The notes beneath the pieces are model-generated. The model made no database searches, had not been told where the DNA came from, and saw only the letters and a list, made by a program, of their open reading frames with translations. DNA of 45,656 nt from Alphaproteobacteria bacterium (GTDB lineage Bacteria > Pseudomonadota > Alphaproteobacteria > Rickettsiales > JABCZZ01). Position 1 is the first letter of the stretch. Every line of letters begins with the position of its first letter. The position numbers and the translations under genes were made by a program. The stretch lies in NCBI GenBank assembly GCA_013288335.1, contig JABDCC010000013.1, forward strand, positions 1-45,656, in the 5' to 3' direction. This document shows positions 37,164 through 44,937 of this stretch, in pieces.

Positions 37164-38591
37164 TCACTTAAACCAATAATAATCAAAGCTTAATATGGAC
37201 AGTAAATTTTGTACCAGCAGTGCAATTACCAATAAAATAAGGCAAGGGATGAAGTAGCGATGTGCTTTATGTGAAAAAGCCTTATGCGGAAGTGCAAGGA
37301 ACAATAAAGGCAGCAGGGGAGTGAAATAGCGTCCCTGCAAGCCGTGAACTGTCTCTAGCATCACCGAACGGTTAAACGTGATATAGAATATGAAAAAGAT
37401 AATTCCACAGGAGGCGCAAAAAATACCACCGAGCAATGCACGGTTTTTGTCAGAAATGGCATGATGTTTTTCGGGAGAATGAAATGGCAGAAAAAATAAC
37501 AATAGAAATAGGGGGGTTGTTATAATTTGGGGCAGGGATACGGAAAATTCAGGAAAACTGCCATTAATAGCAATGGCTTGTTCAATGAGAAAAAGCCCGC
37601 GTGTATAGCAGGTGTTTGCAATTACCCAGATAAAGTTGAATGGATTATTTAAGAAAAATAGCAGTTGTTCATGCTCGGTTGCTCGTTCTTCGAGCATCGC
37701 GTGCGCATCTGCAATGGGGAAGTTATAAAACGTGTGTGAAGTGAGTATAAGCCATAGTACATCCAGCACGATGGGTGCAACGCATACACTAAATAAAAAT
37801 ATGATGTATTGTTTGCGTGAGGAGAATTTTTCTTGTGGCAATATTATAGCCATACAAGGAAGTAGAAAATAAGCAGTTTTAGAAAGACAGATAAGCAATG
37901 CGAGTAAGCTCAGAAACGTGGTTTTTTTGAGTACAATCTGTGATTCGGAATAAAATTCGCTTAACACAAGTGCGGTAAAAAGAAATATGTAGCCAAGGGT
38001 AAGTGGATCCGCACTAATGCTGCTGCGTATGAATACCGTCGTTGGCCAGAGTGCGATGAAAAATAACGGCCATTTTAAAACCGGCGTGATTTTAAGGGCA
38101 TAATATATGAGAATGGTACTTCCCAAGAAAATACTTAGGCGGCTTATATATAGAGTTACGATTGGCGATACATTGATGTGCATCGCCAGAAACACAAAAG
38201 GTATGGCGCTTATATATGCAGCGGGGAAATAGATAATAGCCCTGTTGTAATTAAGGGTAGTTATCTGGCTGTTTTTTGTATCGGGTTTTTCCAAAAGCGC
38301 ATGGTAAGTTTCCCGAAAACTATAGGGGGTGTTTCTATCTTTTGGATCAGGGACCTTGTCTGCACCCTTGGAAATGAACTCGTTGAAGGCAATGGGCGCT
38401 TCAGCAGGGCTCAGTAGGTGTCCTTCCGATAATCCAATGATACGGGTTAAATGATGATCTTCATCCAGTGGAATAAACGGCGGCGATATTGCAATATAAA
38501 TAAAACCAAACAACAGGGCAATGCAAAGAAATGCTCTATGGGGCTGGTTCAGGCACACTGCTTTGCTTATAATATTATCAAAAGACATCAT
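37164..38591 (-). CDS. DUF2142 family polytopic membrane protein
   Basis: A 475-residue protein with about ten to twelve hydrophobic helices. The early ISPPFIPLDEDHHLTRI (an acidic DExxH-like extracytoplasmic motif) and the late VHGLQGRYFTPLLPL are DUF2142 signatures, related to GT-C-type glycosyltransferases using polyprenyl-linked sugars. Glycosyltransferase activity is inferred from the family. It is divergent from the first prepilin gene, which allows a role in pilin or surface glycan decoration. Confidence 0.85.
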   Translation of the reverse strand: MMSFDNIISKAVCLNQPHRAFLCIALLFGFIYIAISPPFIPLDEDHHLTRIIGLSEGHLLSPAEAPIAFNEFISKGADKVPDPKDRNTPYSFRETYHALLEKPDTKNSQITTLNYNRAIIYFPAAYISAIPFVFLAMHINVSPIVTLYISRLSIFLGSTILIYYALKITPVLKWPLFFIALWPTTVFIRSSISADPLTLGYIFLFTALVLSEFYSESQIVLKKTTFLSLLALLICLSKTAYFLLPCMAIILPQEKFSSRKQYIIFLFSVCVAPIVLDVLWLILTSHTFYNFPIADAHAMLEERATEHEQLLFFLNNPFNFIWVIANTCYTRGLFLIEQAIAINGSFPEFSVSLPQIITTPLFLLLFFLPFHSPEKHHAISDKNRALLGGIFCASCGIIFFIFYITFNRSVMLETVHGLQGRYFTPLLPLLFLALPHKAFSHKAHRYFIPCLILLVIALLVQNLLSILSFDYYWFK

Positions 38592-38884
38592 TAAAGGCCT
38601 GTGTTAAATGAGGCGTCAAATATTTCGGGGTAAACTAGGAGTCCCGACATGAGCTTTTTTACAACATAAAGTATAATAAAGACCTTAATATACATATCTT
38701 TGGTTTTAAAATTAACTATTTTTTAATATAGTATTATTGTTGTGCATAATTACGCATGCTCAAAAGAATTATTTATACTCAAGATATTTTGGGAAGTGTT
38801 TTGTTTAATGATGATAAGTATAAATACATGATATAGAATAGTTTTTAAGGTATATTATGATTTATAAGTTATAAAGAAAAACGT
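38592..38884. promoter_or_regulatory. AT-rich divergent intergenic region with candidate CtrA box (38712-38726)
   Basis: This 293-bp gap between the DUF2142 gene and the first prepilin gene is very AT-rich. It holds a perfect TTAA-N7-TTAA at 38712-38726, about 160 bp upstream of the prepilin start, plus isolated TTAA half-sites. CtrA activates pilin transcription in Caulobacter, so a role is plausible. I see no coding potential here. Confidence 0.4.
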
Positions 38885-39814
38885 ATGTTAAAGCAAAATA
38901 TAAAATTTACTTATGAACAAAAAGCTGAGTCGGGCTTCACGCTTATCGAACTTTCCATTGTATTGGTTATTATAGGTCTGATTGTTGGTGGAGTGCTTGT
39001 AGGGCAGGATTTAATTGCAGCGGCGGCCATGCGTGCTCAAATCTCGCAGATAGAAAAATACAATACCGCAGTACATACCTTTCAGGGTAAATATGGCTAT
39101 TTACCGGGTGATATGCCTGATCCGCAAGCTAGTTCATTTGGATTTATAGCCAGAGGAACGGGTCTGGGACAGGGAGATGGTAATGGGCTACTGGCAGGTG
39201 GCAATGCTGATTGCTGCGCTGAAGTGTACGGAGAAATAGCCGTATTCTGGGTAGATTTGAGTCAAGCCGGGTATATCGATGGAAGTTTTACCACGGCCAC
39301 TTCTAGTACACATGGTGGTTCTATGATAACAGGAACTGCAATAGCAAACTACATGCCTGCCGCCAAAATAGGTCAGGGGAATTATGTGTATGTATGGGCA
39401 GGGGGTTCGGGTTCAGTTGATCTTCCCGGTATGACATTTTCCGGGATCAATTATTTTGGACTCTCAGGTATAGCGGATCTTCAAGTTGGAATTATAGGTT
39501 TTCCTGATGCCACTAAGAACTTGACGCAAGCGCAAGCCTATAACATCGACCAAAAAATAGATGATGGCTACCCGACGACTGGAAGTGTGTTAGCTGTTTA
39601 TCCCAGTAGTTCTTCAATATATTGGGCGGCAGGTGGCAATATTGATTCTACAGGTACCGCACCCGGTCAGGTATTTGGCAGTGGTTATCAAATATCTGCA
39701 GTGAAAACGACCTGTTTTGACAATAATAACGTATCAGGAGCTCAGATGCGCTATACGATGTCTATCAGCAATGGCAGCAACATGAGTTGTGTTCTTGCAT
39801 TTAAGTTTCAGTAA
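38885..39814 (+). CDS. type IV prepilin-like protein
   Basis: A 309-residue protein with a prepilin signal: a 17-residue basic leader, cleavage after Gly17 in ESGFTLIELSIV, Phe18 as the methylated residue, and the conserved Glu at mature position 5. A hydrophobic alpha-helix follows to about residue 50 (GLIVGGVLVGQDLIAAAAM), then YNTAVHTFQGKYGYLPGDMP, the usual pseudopilin neck text. The C-terminal domain is rich in Gly, Ser and Thr with paired cysteines (DCCAE; CFDNNN ... SCVLAF). It may be a minor pilin or pseudopilin. The gene has a candidate CtrA box upstream. Confidence 0.88.
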   Translation: MLKQNIKFTYEQKAESGFTLIELSIVLVIIGLIVGGVLVGQDLIAAAAMRAQISQIEKYNTAVHTFQGKYGYLPGDMPDPQASSFGFIARGTGLGQGDGNGLLAGGNADCCAEVYGEIAVFWVDLSQAGYIDGSFTTATSSTHGGSMITGTAIANYMPAAKIGQGNYVYVWAGGSGSVDLPGMTFSGINYFGLSGIADLQVGIIGFPDATKNLTQAQAYNIDQKIDDGYPTTGSVLAVYPSSSSIYWAAGGNIDSTGTAPGQVFGSGYQISAVKTTCFDNNNVSGAQMRYTMSISNGSNMSCVLAFKFQ

Positions 39815-39844
39815 ATAGTTTTTTCAGGAAACCCTGATTTAGTA

Positions 39845-39921
39845 TGGTGCACCCGGCGAGATTCGAACTCACGACCTTTGCCTTCGGAGGGCAACACTCT
39901 ATCCAGCTGAGCTACGGGTGC
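39845..39921 (-). tRNA. tRNA-Arg (anticodon CCG)
   Basis: The reverse strand folds into a complete cloverleaf of 77 nt. The acceptor GCACCCG pairs with CGGGTGC, the anticodon stem TTGCC/GGCAA closes the loop CTCCGAA with anticodon CCG (codon CGG), and the T-loop is TTCGAAT. The discriminator A is followed by an encoded CCA. It lies antisense between two prepilin genes. Confidence 0.97.
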
Positions 39922-40030
39922 TTTAAAAGAGCCATAAGCTTATTAGAACAAGAAGGCTTGATTATCCAGTGTATTATTCGGTATTCTGGTATATAATGAA
40001 CGAATTATATAATTCATTATTTGCATAAAT

Positions 40031-41695
40031 ATGCGTCGTGGCTTTACCCTTCTAGAACTTTCCATAGTACTTGCAATTATTGCTGTAGTAATAGGTGGTG
40101 GCATCGTCATGTTCACGGCAAGCATCCAGAAAAGTCAATCCGATGCAACGGTTGCTAAAATGGATGCTATAGAGGGGGCATTGCTTAATTATACTAATAT
40201 TTACGGACGTCTACCCTGTCCGGGCGATTTAACTCAAACCGCCACTAGTAGCCCTAACTATTATGGCCTTGAATCAGATCCCACAGCGAATCCGGGTTCA
40301 TGCAGGGGAGGAAATCCTGCTCCTAATCTCGTATCGGGTACAGTAAATGCCGTTGAAGGTTCCGTGCCGGTTCGCGCATTGCAGCTTCCCGACAGTTATA
40401 TGTATGATGGTTGGGGAAGGCATTTCGGCTATGCAGTTGATGCTAGTATGACAATTACAGGGTCGTTTCCACCGGCTTTGGGGCCAGCTTGTTATCCCTC
40501 TCTCGGGATTACCGTAAACGATGCTACCGGAGCAGCCCGCACTACGACTGCCGTATATGCAATTATTAGTCATGGTGCAAATGGACATGGCGGTTATACG
40601 CTCAATGGAAGTATGTATAATGCTTCAAACGGCGACGCCAGCAAGGACGAAAATTGTCATTGTAATAGCAACGGCTTTCCGAGCGGTACTTCCAACGGAC
40701 CTAACCAAACTGTTTTTGACGGAACCTATATACAAAAAGCACCTGCACTGACACCTGGTACGCCAAAGAATGTGTTTGATGATATTGTCACCTTTAAGGA
40801 AGCATGGCAGATGCGTTCTCCATCAACAAGTTTTGTATCCCTTCCGGCCTGCATGTGGGCTACGGATGCAACTACGAATATTTTTAATTACGGTAACGCC
40901 CCCGCATTACTGAATACTACTGGAACATGGTCTGGAGAGGGCATGAGTTTTACCAGTACCAATGGTATTGCCACAGATAATAACGGAAATGTTTATATAA
41001 CGGATCCTGCAGATTCTGAAATCTGGAAATTTAATCCCACTATCAATAGATCAATATTTGTCTCTGGTTTAAGCGCACCTGTGGGAGTAGCCGTCGATAA
41101 TAGCGGTAATGTCTGGATCGCCAATACCGGTGCAAGCAGCATATTGGAATATACCAATGCTGCGGTGAGCGTGAATATATCTGCAATTTCGGCAGCAGCG
41201 GCGCTTTCTTTTCCGAAGGGGTTATATATCGATAATAGCGGTAACATACTAGTGGCGGATACCGGTCATCATTGTATAAAATATTATAACGGAAGCATAT
41301 GGAAAACTTTCGGAACCTCGGGTGTTTCTGGATCTGCTGCTGGTCTGTTTTATTCTCCTGCTGCGGTTTACGAAGATGCAGCAGGAAATATATGGGTGGC
41401 GGATACCGCCAATAACAGAGTTCAGAAATGCAGTTTGACAAATGATTGCACACAAACTGCTAATTGGAAAATCTATGGCACTTCTTCTGTGAGTACAGCG
41501 GCGGGGCAATTCAACGCGCCTGCTGCAATAACGGGTGATGTATTTGGCAATATATGGGTAGCGGATACGGGAAATAACCGTATTCAGGTTTACAGAAACA
41601 GTGCTTGGAGTATTTTTTCTCTTTATTATGCTGCCAACTCTCCTCCCTATGCCAGAGCTTTCCAAGGACCAAATGGTTTTGCTGTCGGTAGATAA
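40031..41695 (+). CDS. prepilin-like protein fused to a C-terminal NHL beta-propeller
   Basis: A 554-residue protein. The leader is only four residues (MRRG, then FTLLELSIVLAII), a short prepilin signal with Glu at mature position 5 and a hydrophobic helix to about residue 32. The YTNIYGRLPCPGDL neck resembles the first prepilin. A middle domain (about 60-290) has several cysteines (CRGGN, CYPSL, CHCNSN). Residues 305-554 hold five NHL repeats with the GNxWxADTxNNRIQ pattern at about 316, 356, 401, 450 and 506. The final PNGFAVGR could close a sixth blade. A beta-propeller carried on a pilin-like stem suggests an adhesin or a tip protein binding a ligand outside the cell; this is inference. 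Confidence 0.88.
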   Translation: MRRGFTLLELSIVLAIIAVVIGGGIVMFTASIQKSQSDATVAKMDAIEGALLNYTNIYGRLPCPGDLTQTATSSPNYYGLESDPTANPGSCRGGNPAPNLVSGTVNAVEGSVPVRALQLPDSYMYDGWGRHFGYAVDASMTITGSFPPALGPACYPSLGITVNDATGAARTTTAVYAIISHGANGHGGYTLNGSMYNASNGDASKDENCHCNSNGFPSGTSNGPNQTVFDGTYIQKAPALTPGTPKNVFDDIVTFKEAWQMRSPSTSFVSLPACMWATDATTNIFNYGNAPALLNTTGTWSGEGMSFTSTNGIATDNNGNVYITDPADSEIWKFNPTINRSIFVSGLSAPVGVAVDNSGNVWIANTGASSILEYTNAAVSVNISAISAAAALSFPKGLYIDNSGNILVADTGHHCIKYYNGSIWKTFGTSGVSGSAAGLFYSPAAVYEDAAGNIWVADTANNRVQKCSLTNDCTQTANWKIYGTSSVSTAAGQFNAPAAITGDVFGNIWVADTGNNRIQVYRNSAWSIFSLYYAANSPPYARAFQGPNGFAVGR

Positions 41696-41701
41696 GATTA
41701 G

Positions 41702-42637
41702 TTATTTCTTATTGATGAGCTGAGTGAACTCGTTCCATTCACCCTTACTCATACCACTTGATTCCGCAGTGACCTGAACACCATCCAGCATTTGACGAAG
41801 TGCGGCAAGACCTTTGGCGGATATTGAAACACCACCAATGCGATAATTTTTGAAAGCTTCGTAGGTGATGGGTAACCAGCGTTTCAGCACATCAATCATC
41901 ACGTCGGCATAGGCGCGAATTTCATATTGCGCGTGAGCATCAGCGCGTAGTGAAAGGAAGTGCATGAGATTATGCAAATCCACTTTCCAGTACCATTGCG
42001 TGTAATAATTCACTGTGAGATTCATGCGCGCAAGTTCACGCGCCAGACCTTTTTTATCAGGGTTTATTTCATTGCCAGCTTCGTCTTCATTGAGCATTTC
42101 AATGTAATGATCGTACACTTGCTCTGAGTCATTTTTTAGCAATTCAAATACGCGTTTGGCTTCTGCGCCTTCCACTAAACCTGCGCGTCCCTGGCGGTTG
42201 GTTTTGGATTGCGCGGCCAGATGTGCTGGCGACGGAATATAAAATTCACGGTCAAGAATAGAATAACGCGCGGAATATTCATTGACGTTGGCAGTGCGGT
42301 GGCGAATCCATTGGCGCGCCACAAATATGGGCAATTTCACATGAAATTTGATTTCGCACATTTCAAATGGGGTAGAGTGGCGGTGGCGCATCAGGTAATT
42401 GATAAGGCCGGCGTCTTCATTAACTTTTTTAGTGCCTTTACCGTAGGAAACGCGGGCGGCTTGTACGATGGCGGCATCATCACCCATATAATCAATCACC
42501 CGTACAAATCCGTGATCAAGCACAGGGAGCGGCTGGTAAAGAATTTCCTCTAATGCAGGAGATACTGCCCGGTAGGTTTTCTGTGCATCACCGCGTATTG
42601 CTTCAATTTCTTTTGCCTGTAAATCTGTAAGTGCCAT
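41702..42637 (-). CDS. thyX: FAD-dependent thymidylate synthase
   Basis: A 311-residue ThyX that makes dTMP from dUMP using FAD and methylene-tetrahydrofolate. The ThyX motif reads [14 protein letters not shown] (RHRxxxxNxxSxR, with Ala at the first Ser position). Other conserved parts are [21 protein letters not shown] and the late [21 protein letters not shown]. It replaces ThyA, as in many alphaproteobacteria and Rickettsiales. It is convergent with the NHL prepilin gene, 6 bp between stops. Confidence 0.96.
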   Translation of the reverse strand: MALTDLQAKEIEAIRGDAQKTYRAVSPALEEILYQPLPVLDHGFVRVIDYMGDDAAIVQAARVSYGKGTKKVNEDAGLINYLMRHRHSTPFEMCEIKFHVKLPIFVARQWIRHRTANVNEYSARYSILDREFYIPSPAHLAAQSKTNRQGRAGLVEGAEAKRVFELLKNDSEQVYDHYIEMLNEDEAGNEINPDKKGLARELARMNLTVNYYTQWYWKVDLHNLMHFLSLRADAHAQYEIRAYADVMIDVLKRWLPITYEAFKNYRIGGVSISAKGLAALRQMLDGVQVTAESSGMSKGEWNEFTQLINKK

Positions 42638-42718
42638 TATTACTTTCCTTAAATTTTATTAATTGGTTATAACTTGCGAGGCATATAAGATGCAACTCCA
42701 ACTTTTAGAAAATTATAA

Positions 42719-43612
42719 ATGAAGATACATTACAGCAATGCCACCCAAGAGATTATTGGCGTTATCTGTGTAATTATGTCTATGGTTCTTGGTCTTACGG
42801 GAGCTTCTCTATTTGCTAAACCGCTATTTGCGCTTGTGAGTGCGCCGGGAACAACGGCCATTCGTTTAATCTTTTCCACAATTATTTTGATAATTATATG
42901 GCGGCCATGGAGAAATCTTCCATCACGCAAGGAATGGCTTACCATATTTTTGTACGGAATCTCCATAGTGGGAATGAATCTGTTTTTCTATATGTCCATA
43001 GAGCGTATTCCTTTTGGGATTTCTCTGGCATTAGAATTTAGCGGACCACTTTCGCTTGCCTTGTTTGCGTCCAGAAGCGCCAAAGATTTTCTGTGGATAT
43101 TATTTGCAGTGGTAGGAATCACATTGCTTTTACCGGTTACAAAAATCTCTGCTGATATAGATATTATGGGCGTAATCTTTGCCTTTATTGCTGGATTTTT
43201 CTGGGCTTCCTATATTGTTTTATGCAAGAAAATCGGAAGCGGTACCATACATAATGGAATTGCGGTAGCATTAGGTGTTTTAATTGCCGCGCTGCTTGCC
43301 TTGCCCATGGGGGTAATCTATGTGGGTAGCGCCTTCTTTAGTTGGAGAATTATCCTACTTGGTTCAAGCCTGGCGCTTTTCTCCAGTGCTTTGCCCTACA
43401 CACTTGAGATGATTGCCATGAAAAAACTCCCCGTCAAAACCATTGGTATTATCATGAGTCTTGACCCGGTGGTCGGTGCCTTATCAGGTTTTATTTTCCT
43501 TGGAGAAATACTGTCTTTTCCGCAATTACTGGCAATTGTGCTGGTTATATGTGCTTCCATTGGCAGCACTTGGTCTAACAGGCAAAGCCTAGCGCCTGAG
43601 ATAACGCCATAA
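42719..43612 (+). CDS. EamA/RhtA family inner-membrane exporter
   Basis: A 297-residue protein with ten hydrophobic helices in two EamA repeats. Text such as LGLTGASLFAKPLFALVSAPGTTAIRL, FYMSIERIPFGISLALEFSGPLSLAL, GFFWASYIVLCKKIG and SLDPVVGALSGFIFLGE matches the RhtA threonine/homoserine exporter branch. Transport of an amino acid is likely; the exact substrate is not known. It ends just upstream of the ssrA promoter. Confidence 0.88.
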   Translation: MKIHYSNATQEIIGVICVIMSMVLGLTGASLFAKPLFALVSAPGTTAIRLIFSTIILIIIWRPWRNLPSRKEWLTIFLYGISIVGMNLFFYMSIERIPFGISLALEFSGPLSLALFASRSAKDFLWILFAVVGITLLLPVTKISADIDIMGVIFAFIAGFFWASYIVLCKKIGSGTIHNGIAVALGVLIAALLALPMGVIYVGSAFFSWRIILLGSSLALFSSALPYTLEMIAMKKLPVKTIGIIMSLDPVVGALSGFIFLGEILSFPQLLAIVLVICASIGSTWSNRQSLAPEITP

Positions 43613-43618
43613 TCCCGC

Positions 43619-43647
43619 TTCACATTTGCACAGATTAAAGGTATAAT
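43619..43647 (+). promoter_or_regulatory. sigma-70-type promoter of ssrA
   Basis: TTCACA (43619-43624), a 17-bp spacer and a perfect TATAAT (43642-43647) lie immediately upstream of the tmRNA acceptor piece. This predicts a transcription start near 43654. Confidence 0.75.
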
Positions 43648-43653
43648 AGCTTT

Positions 43654-44068
43654 GCTGGAAACAGCTATGGCGATAAATGGTTACTTAGAATAGGCGATTC
43701 GGACCCGGGGGCAGAACCCGGCGCCTCCACCACCCTGCGTCTTCGACTTCGGGTGGCAGGCCATGCAAATGGGCTGGCAGACGAAGTCGATATAAGACGT
43801 TGGAGTGTCCTCCGAAGCTTTAGCGAAGGAGGGCTACTTCCAAGTTATGGGGGCGAATTAGGCTCGACGGGCGCAATAAAGGGGTGATTTTTGCTCGGCA
43901 TGATTCCGCCGTAATGGGTCAAAACGATAAATGCAAATGATAATTCTGCATTTGTTGCTGCTAACGACAACACTGTCGTAGAAGTTCGCGCTGCTGCCTA
44001 ATTGGGCGAGCGCGTGCTCTAGCACGTAACGCGGCCCGAGGGGTGCCGGGCAACAGAAACCCCTCACT
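43654..44068 (+). ncRNA. ssrA: circularly permuted two-piece tmRNA
   Basis: This RNA rescues stalled ribosomes. In the permuted order the acceptor piece comes first, about 43654-43732: the T-arm CCGGG GGCAGAA CCCGG, then CGCCTCC (43722-43728), A and an encoded CCA ending at 43732. A spacer (43733-43848) is removed in maturation. The coding piece starts with GGGGGCG at 43849-43855, which pairs with CGCCTCC (one G-U) to form the acceptor stem; GAATTAGGCTCGACGGG follows. The tag frame is 43957/43960-44001 and encodes (A)AANDNTVVEVRAAA then TAA. Downstream hairpins, including GAGGGGT/ACCCCTC ending at 44065, close the coding piece. The outer ends are approximate. sspB follows 36 bp later. Confidence 0.93.
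43733..43848 (+). other. intervening segment of permuted tmRNA with hairpins and a palindromic element
   Basis: This segment lies between the acceptor and coding pieces and is expected to be excised. CGACTTCG near 43747 pairs with CGAAGTCG near 43785, forming a long stem. At 43808-43832 a separate palindrome-like element, CCTCCGAAGC TTTA GCGAAGGAGG, has CCTCC/GGAGG and GC/GC stems around a GAA/GAA internal loop. It resembles small mobile intergenic palindromes seen in several bacterial genomes. No second copy was seen in this window. Confidence 0.6.
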
Positions 44069-44104
44069 GAATTTTGGTTAACGCTAATTATAAAAGAGAA
44101 TTTA

Positions 44105-44593
44105 ATGCCTGAACAACTTGATTATGCCTTATTCATAGATAATGCCATGCGTGGTGCTGTGCGCGAGATGTTGCGTCAGGTGCAGCGTTCAGGCTTGCCG
44201 GGGCAGAATCATTTCTTTATCTCTTACCGCACTGATTATCCGGGCGTTGCTATGTCGGATTCGCTGCGCGCTAAATACCCCAATGAAATCACCATAGTGT
44301 TGCAGCATCAGTTCTGGGATTTGGTGGTTGACGATGATCAGTTCCGTGTTTCACTGAGTTTCAGCAATATTCCTGAAAAACTAGTGGTGCCATTTGCCGC
44401 GCTCACCGGCTTTGCTGACCCCAGCACCAAGTTTGGTTTGCAATTTCACAGTATTGAAGTGAAGGGCGCGAACGAATCGCAGATTGTAGAAGAAGTGCCG
44501 GTTATTACTACTCCTTTTGCACAAAACAGCGAAGATGAAATTCCTCAAGAAAGCTCAAAAGTTATTGCGCTTGATGCTTTCCGCAAGAAGTAA
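44105..44593 (+). CDS. sspB: ClpXP adaptor SspB (alphaproteobacterial type)
   Basis: A 162-residue SspB-alpha, which tethers ssrA-tagged proteins to ClpXP. The dimerisation helix and tag-binding domain are shown by LDYALFIDNAMRGAVREMLRQV, GLPGQNHFFISYRTDYPGVAMSD, EITIVLQHQFWDLVVDDDQFRVSLSF and VPFAALTGFADPSTKFGLQF. A disordered acidic linker follows, and the C-terminal ClpX-binding tail reads KVIALDAFRKK. Its position just after ssrA matches its function: alphaproteobacterial SspB reads the AANDN part of the tag, which the neighbouring tmRNA encodes. Confidence 0.96.
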   Translation: MPEQLDYALFIDNAMRGAVREMLRQVQRSGLPGQNHFFISYRTDYPGVAMSDSLRAKYPNEITIVLQHQFWDLVVDDDQFRVSLSFSNIPEKLVVPFAALTGFADPSTKFGLQFHSIEVKGANESQIVEEVPVITTPFAQNSEDEIPQESSKVIALDAFRKK

Positions 44594-44607
44594 GCGATAC
44601 TAATCCC

Positions 44608-44636
44608 TTGCCAATTTTCTTCCCCTACCATATACC
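44608..44636 (+). promoter_or_regulatory. candidate sigma-70 promoter of the riboswitch-btuB unit
   Basis: TTGCCA (44608-44613), a 17-bp spacer and TATACC (44631-44636) lie just upstream of the cobalamin riboswitch and predict a start near 44643. The -35 has one mismatch to consensus and the -10 has two. Confidence 0.6.
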
Positions 44637-44642
44637 CAACTC

Positions 44643-44850
44643 CAAGCGGTTTTCCGTAAAAGGAAAATAATAGGGAATGAAGTGACAGAGCAATCTGGAG
44701 GCTTCAGCTGTGCCCGCAACTGTAAGCAGGGAGCAGATATTCGTTACACCACTGGGAAACTGGGAAGGTTGAATATCTGTTAGGATCTGTGAGTCAGGAG
44801 ACCTGCCGCCTAACGTGTCACGCTACCTTACTCTGAGCGGGAAAACTCAA
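44643..44850 (+). ncRNA. cobalamin (B12) riboswitch
   Basis: The conserved core is clear: GGGAATGAAGTGACAG (after 44670), GCTGTGCCCGCAACTG, the CCACTGGGAAACTGGGAAGG arm and the B12 box AGTCAGGAGACCTGCC at 44792-44807. It lies between sspB and a TonB-dependent receptor gene, the classic arrangement for adenosylcobalamin repression of vitamin uptake. The 5' and 3' limits are approximate. Confidence 0.95.
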
Positions 44851-44856
44851 TAGGTA

Positions 44857-44932
44857 AATCTTTCTATGTGGTGACACTGCCATATGCGCGGTTGCGTATG
44901 CGGCAGTTGTTCATTTTAATCATAGAAAGATT
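44857..44932 (+). promoter_or_regulatory. nested hairpin expression platform before the receptor start codon
   Basis: A perfect 12-bp outer stem joins AATCTTTCTATG (44857-44868) and CATAGAAAGATT (44921-44932). Inside it is a second stem, 44876-44889 with 44894-44907, of 14 pairs with two G-U and one mismatch around GGTT. The outer 3' arm holds the purine-rich AGAAAG, the only ribosome-binding-site-like text before the ATG at 44938. Folding would hide it, suggesting translational control by the riboswitch. Confidence 0.6.
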
Positions 44933-44937
44933 GTCGT

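Noticed and set aside
39821-39840. Small hairpin TCAGG-AAAC-CCTGA after the first prepilin gene as a terminator
   Set aside because: The stem is only five pairs and lacks a proper T-tract on the plus strand; too weak to call.
40980-41600. Possible tandem DNA repeat or CRISPR-like array
   Set aside because: The periodicity is protein-level NHL repeats with variable spacing (about 118-168 bp) and diverged bases, not identical direct repeats with spacers.
41249-41665. Arg/Ile-rich minus-strand frames opposite the NHL repeats
   Set aside because: Their apparent repetition is only the reverse reading of the NHL repeat DNA.
43858-44067. A 69-residue minus-strand reading frame over the ssrA coding piece
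   Set aside because: It is the complement of the structured tmRNA; codons reflect RNA stems and no ribosome-binding site is present.
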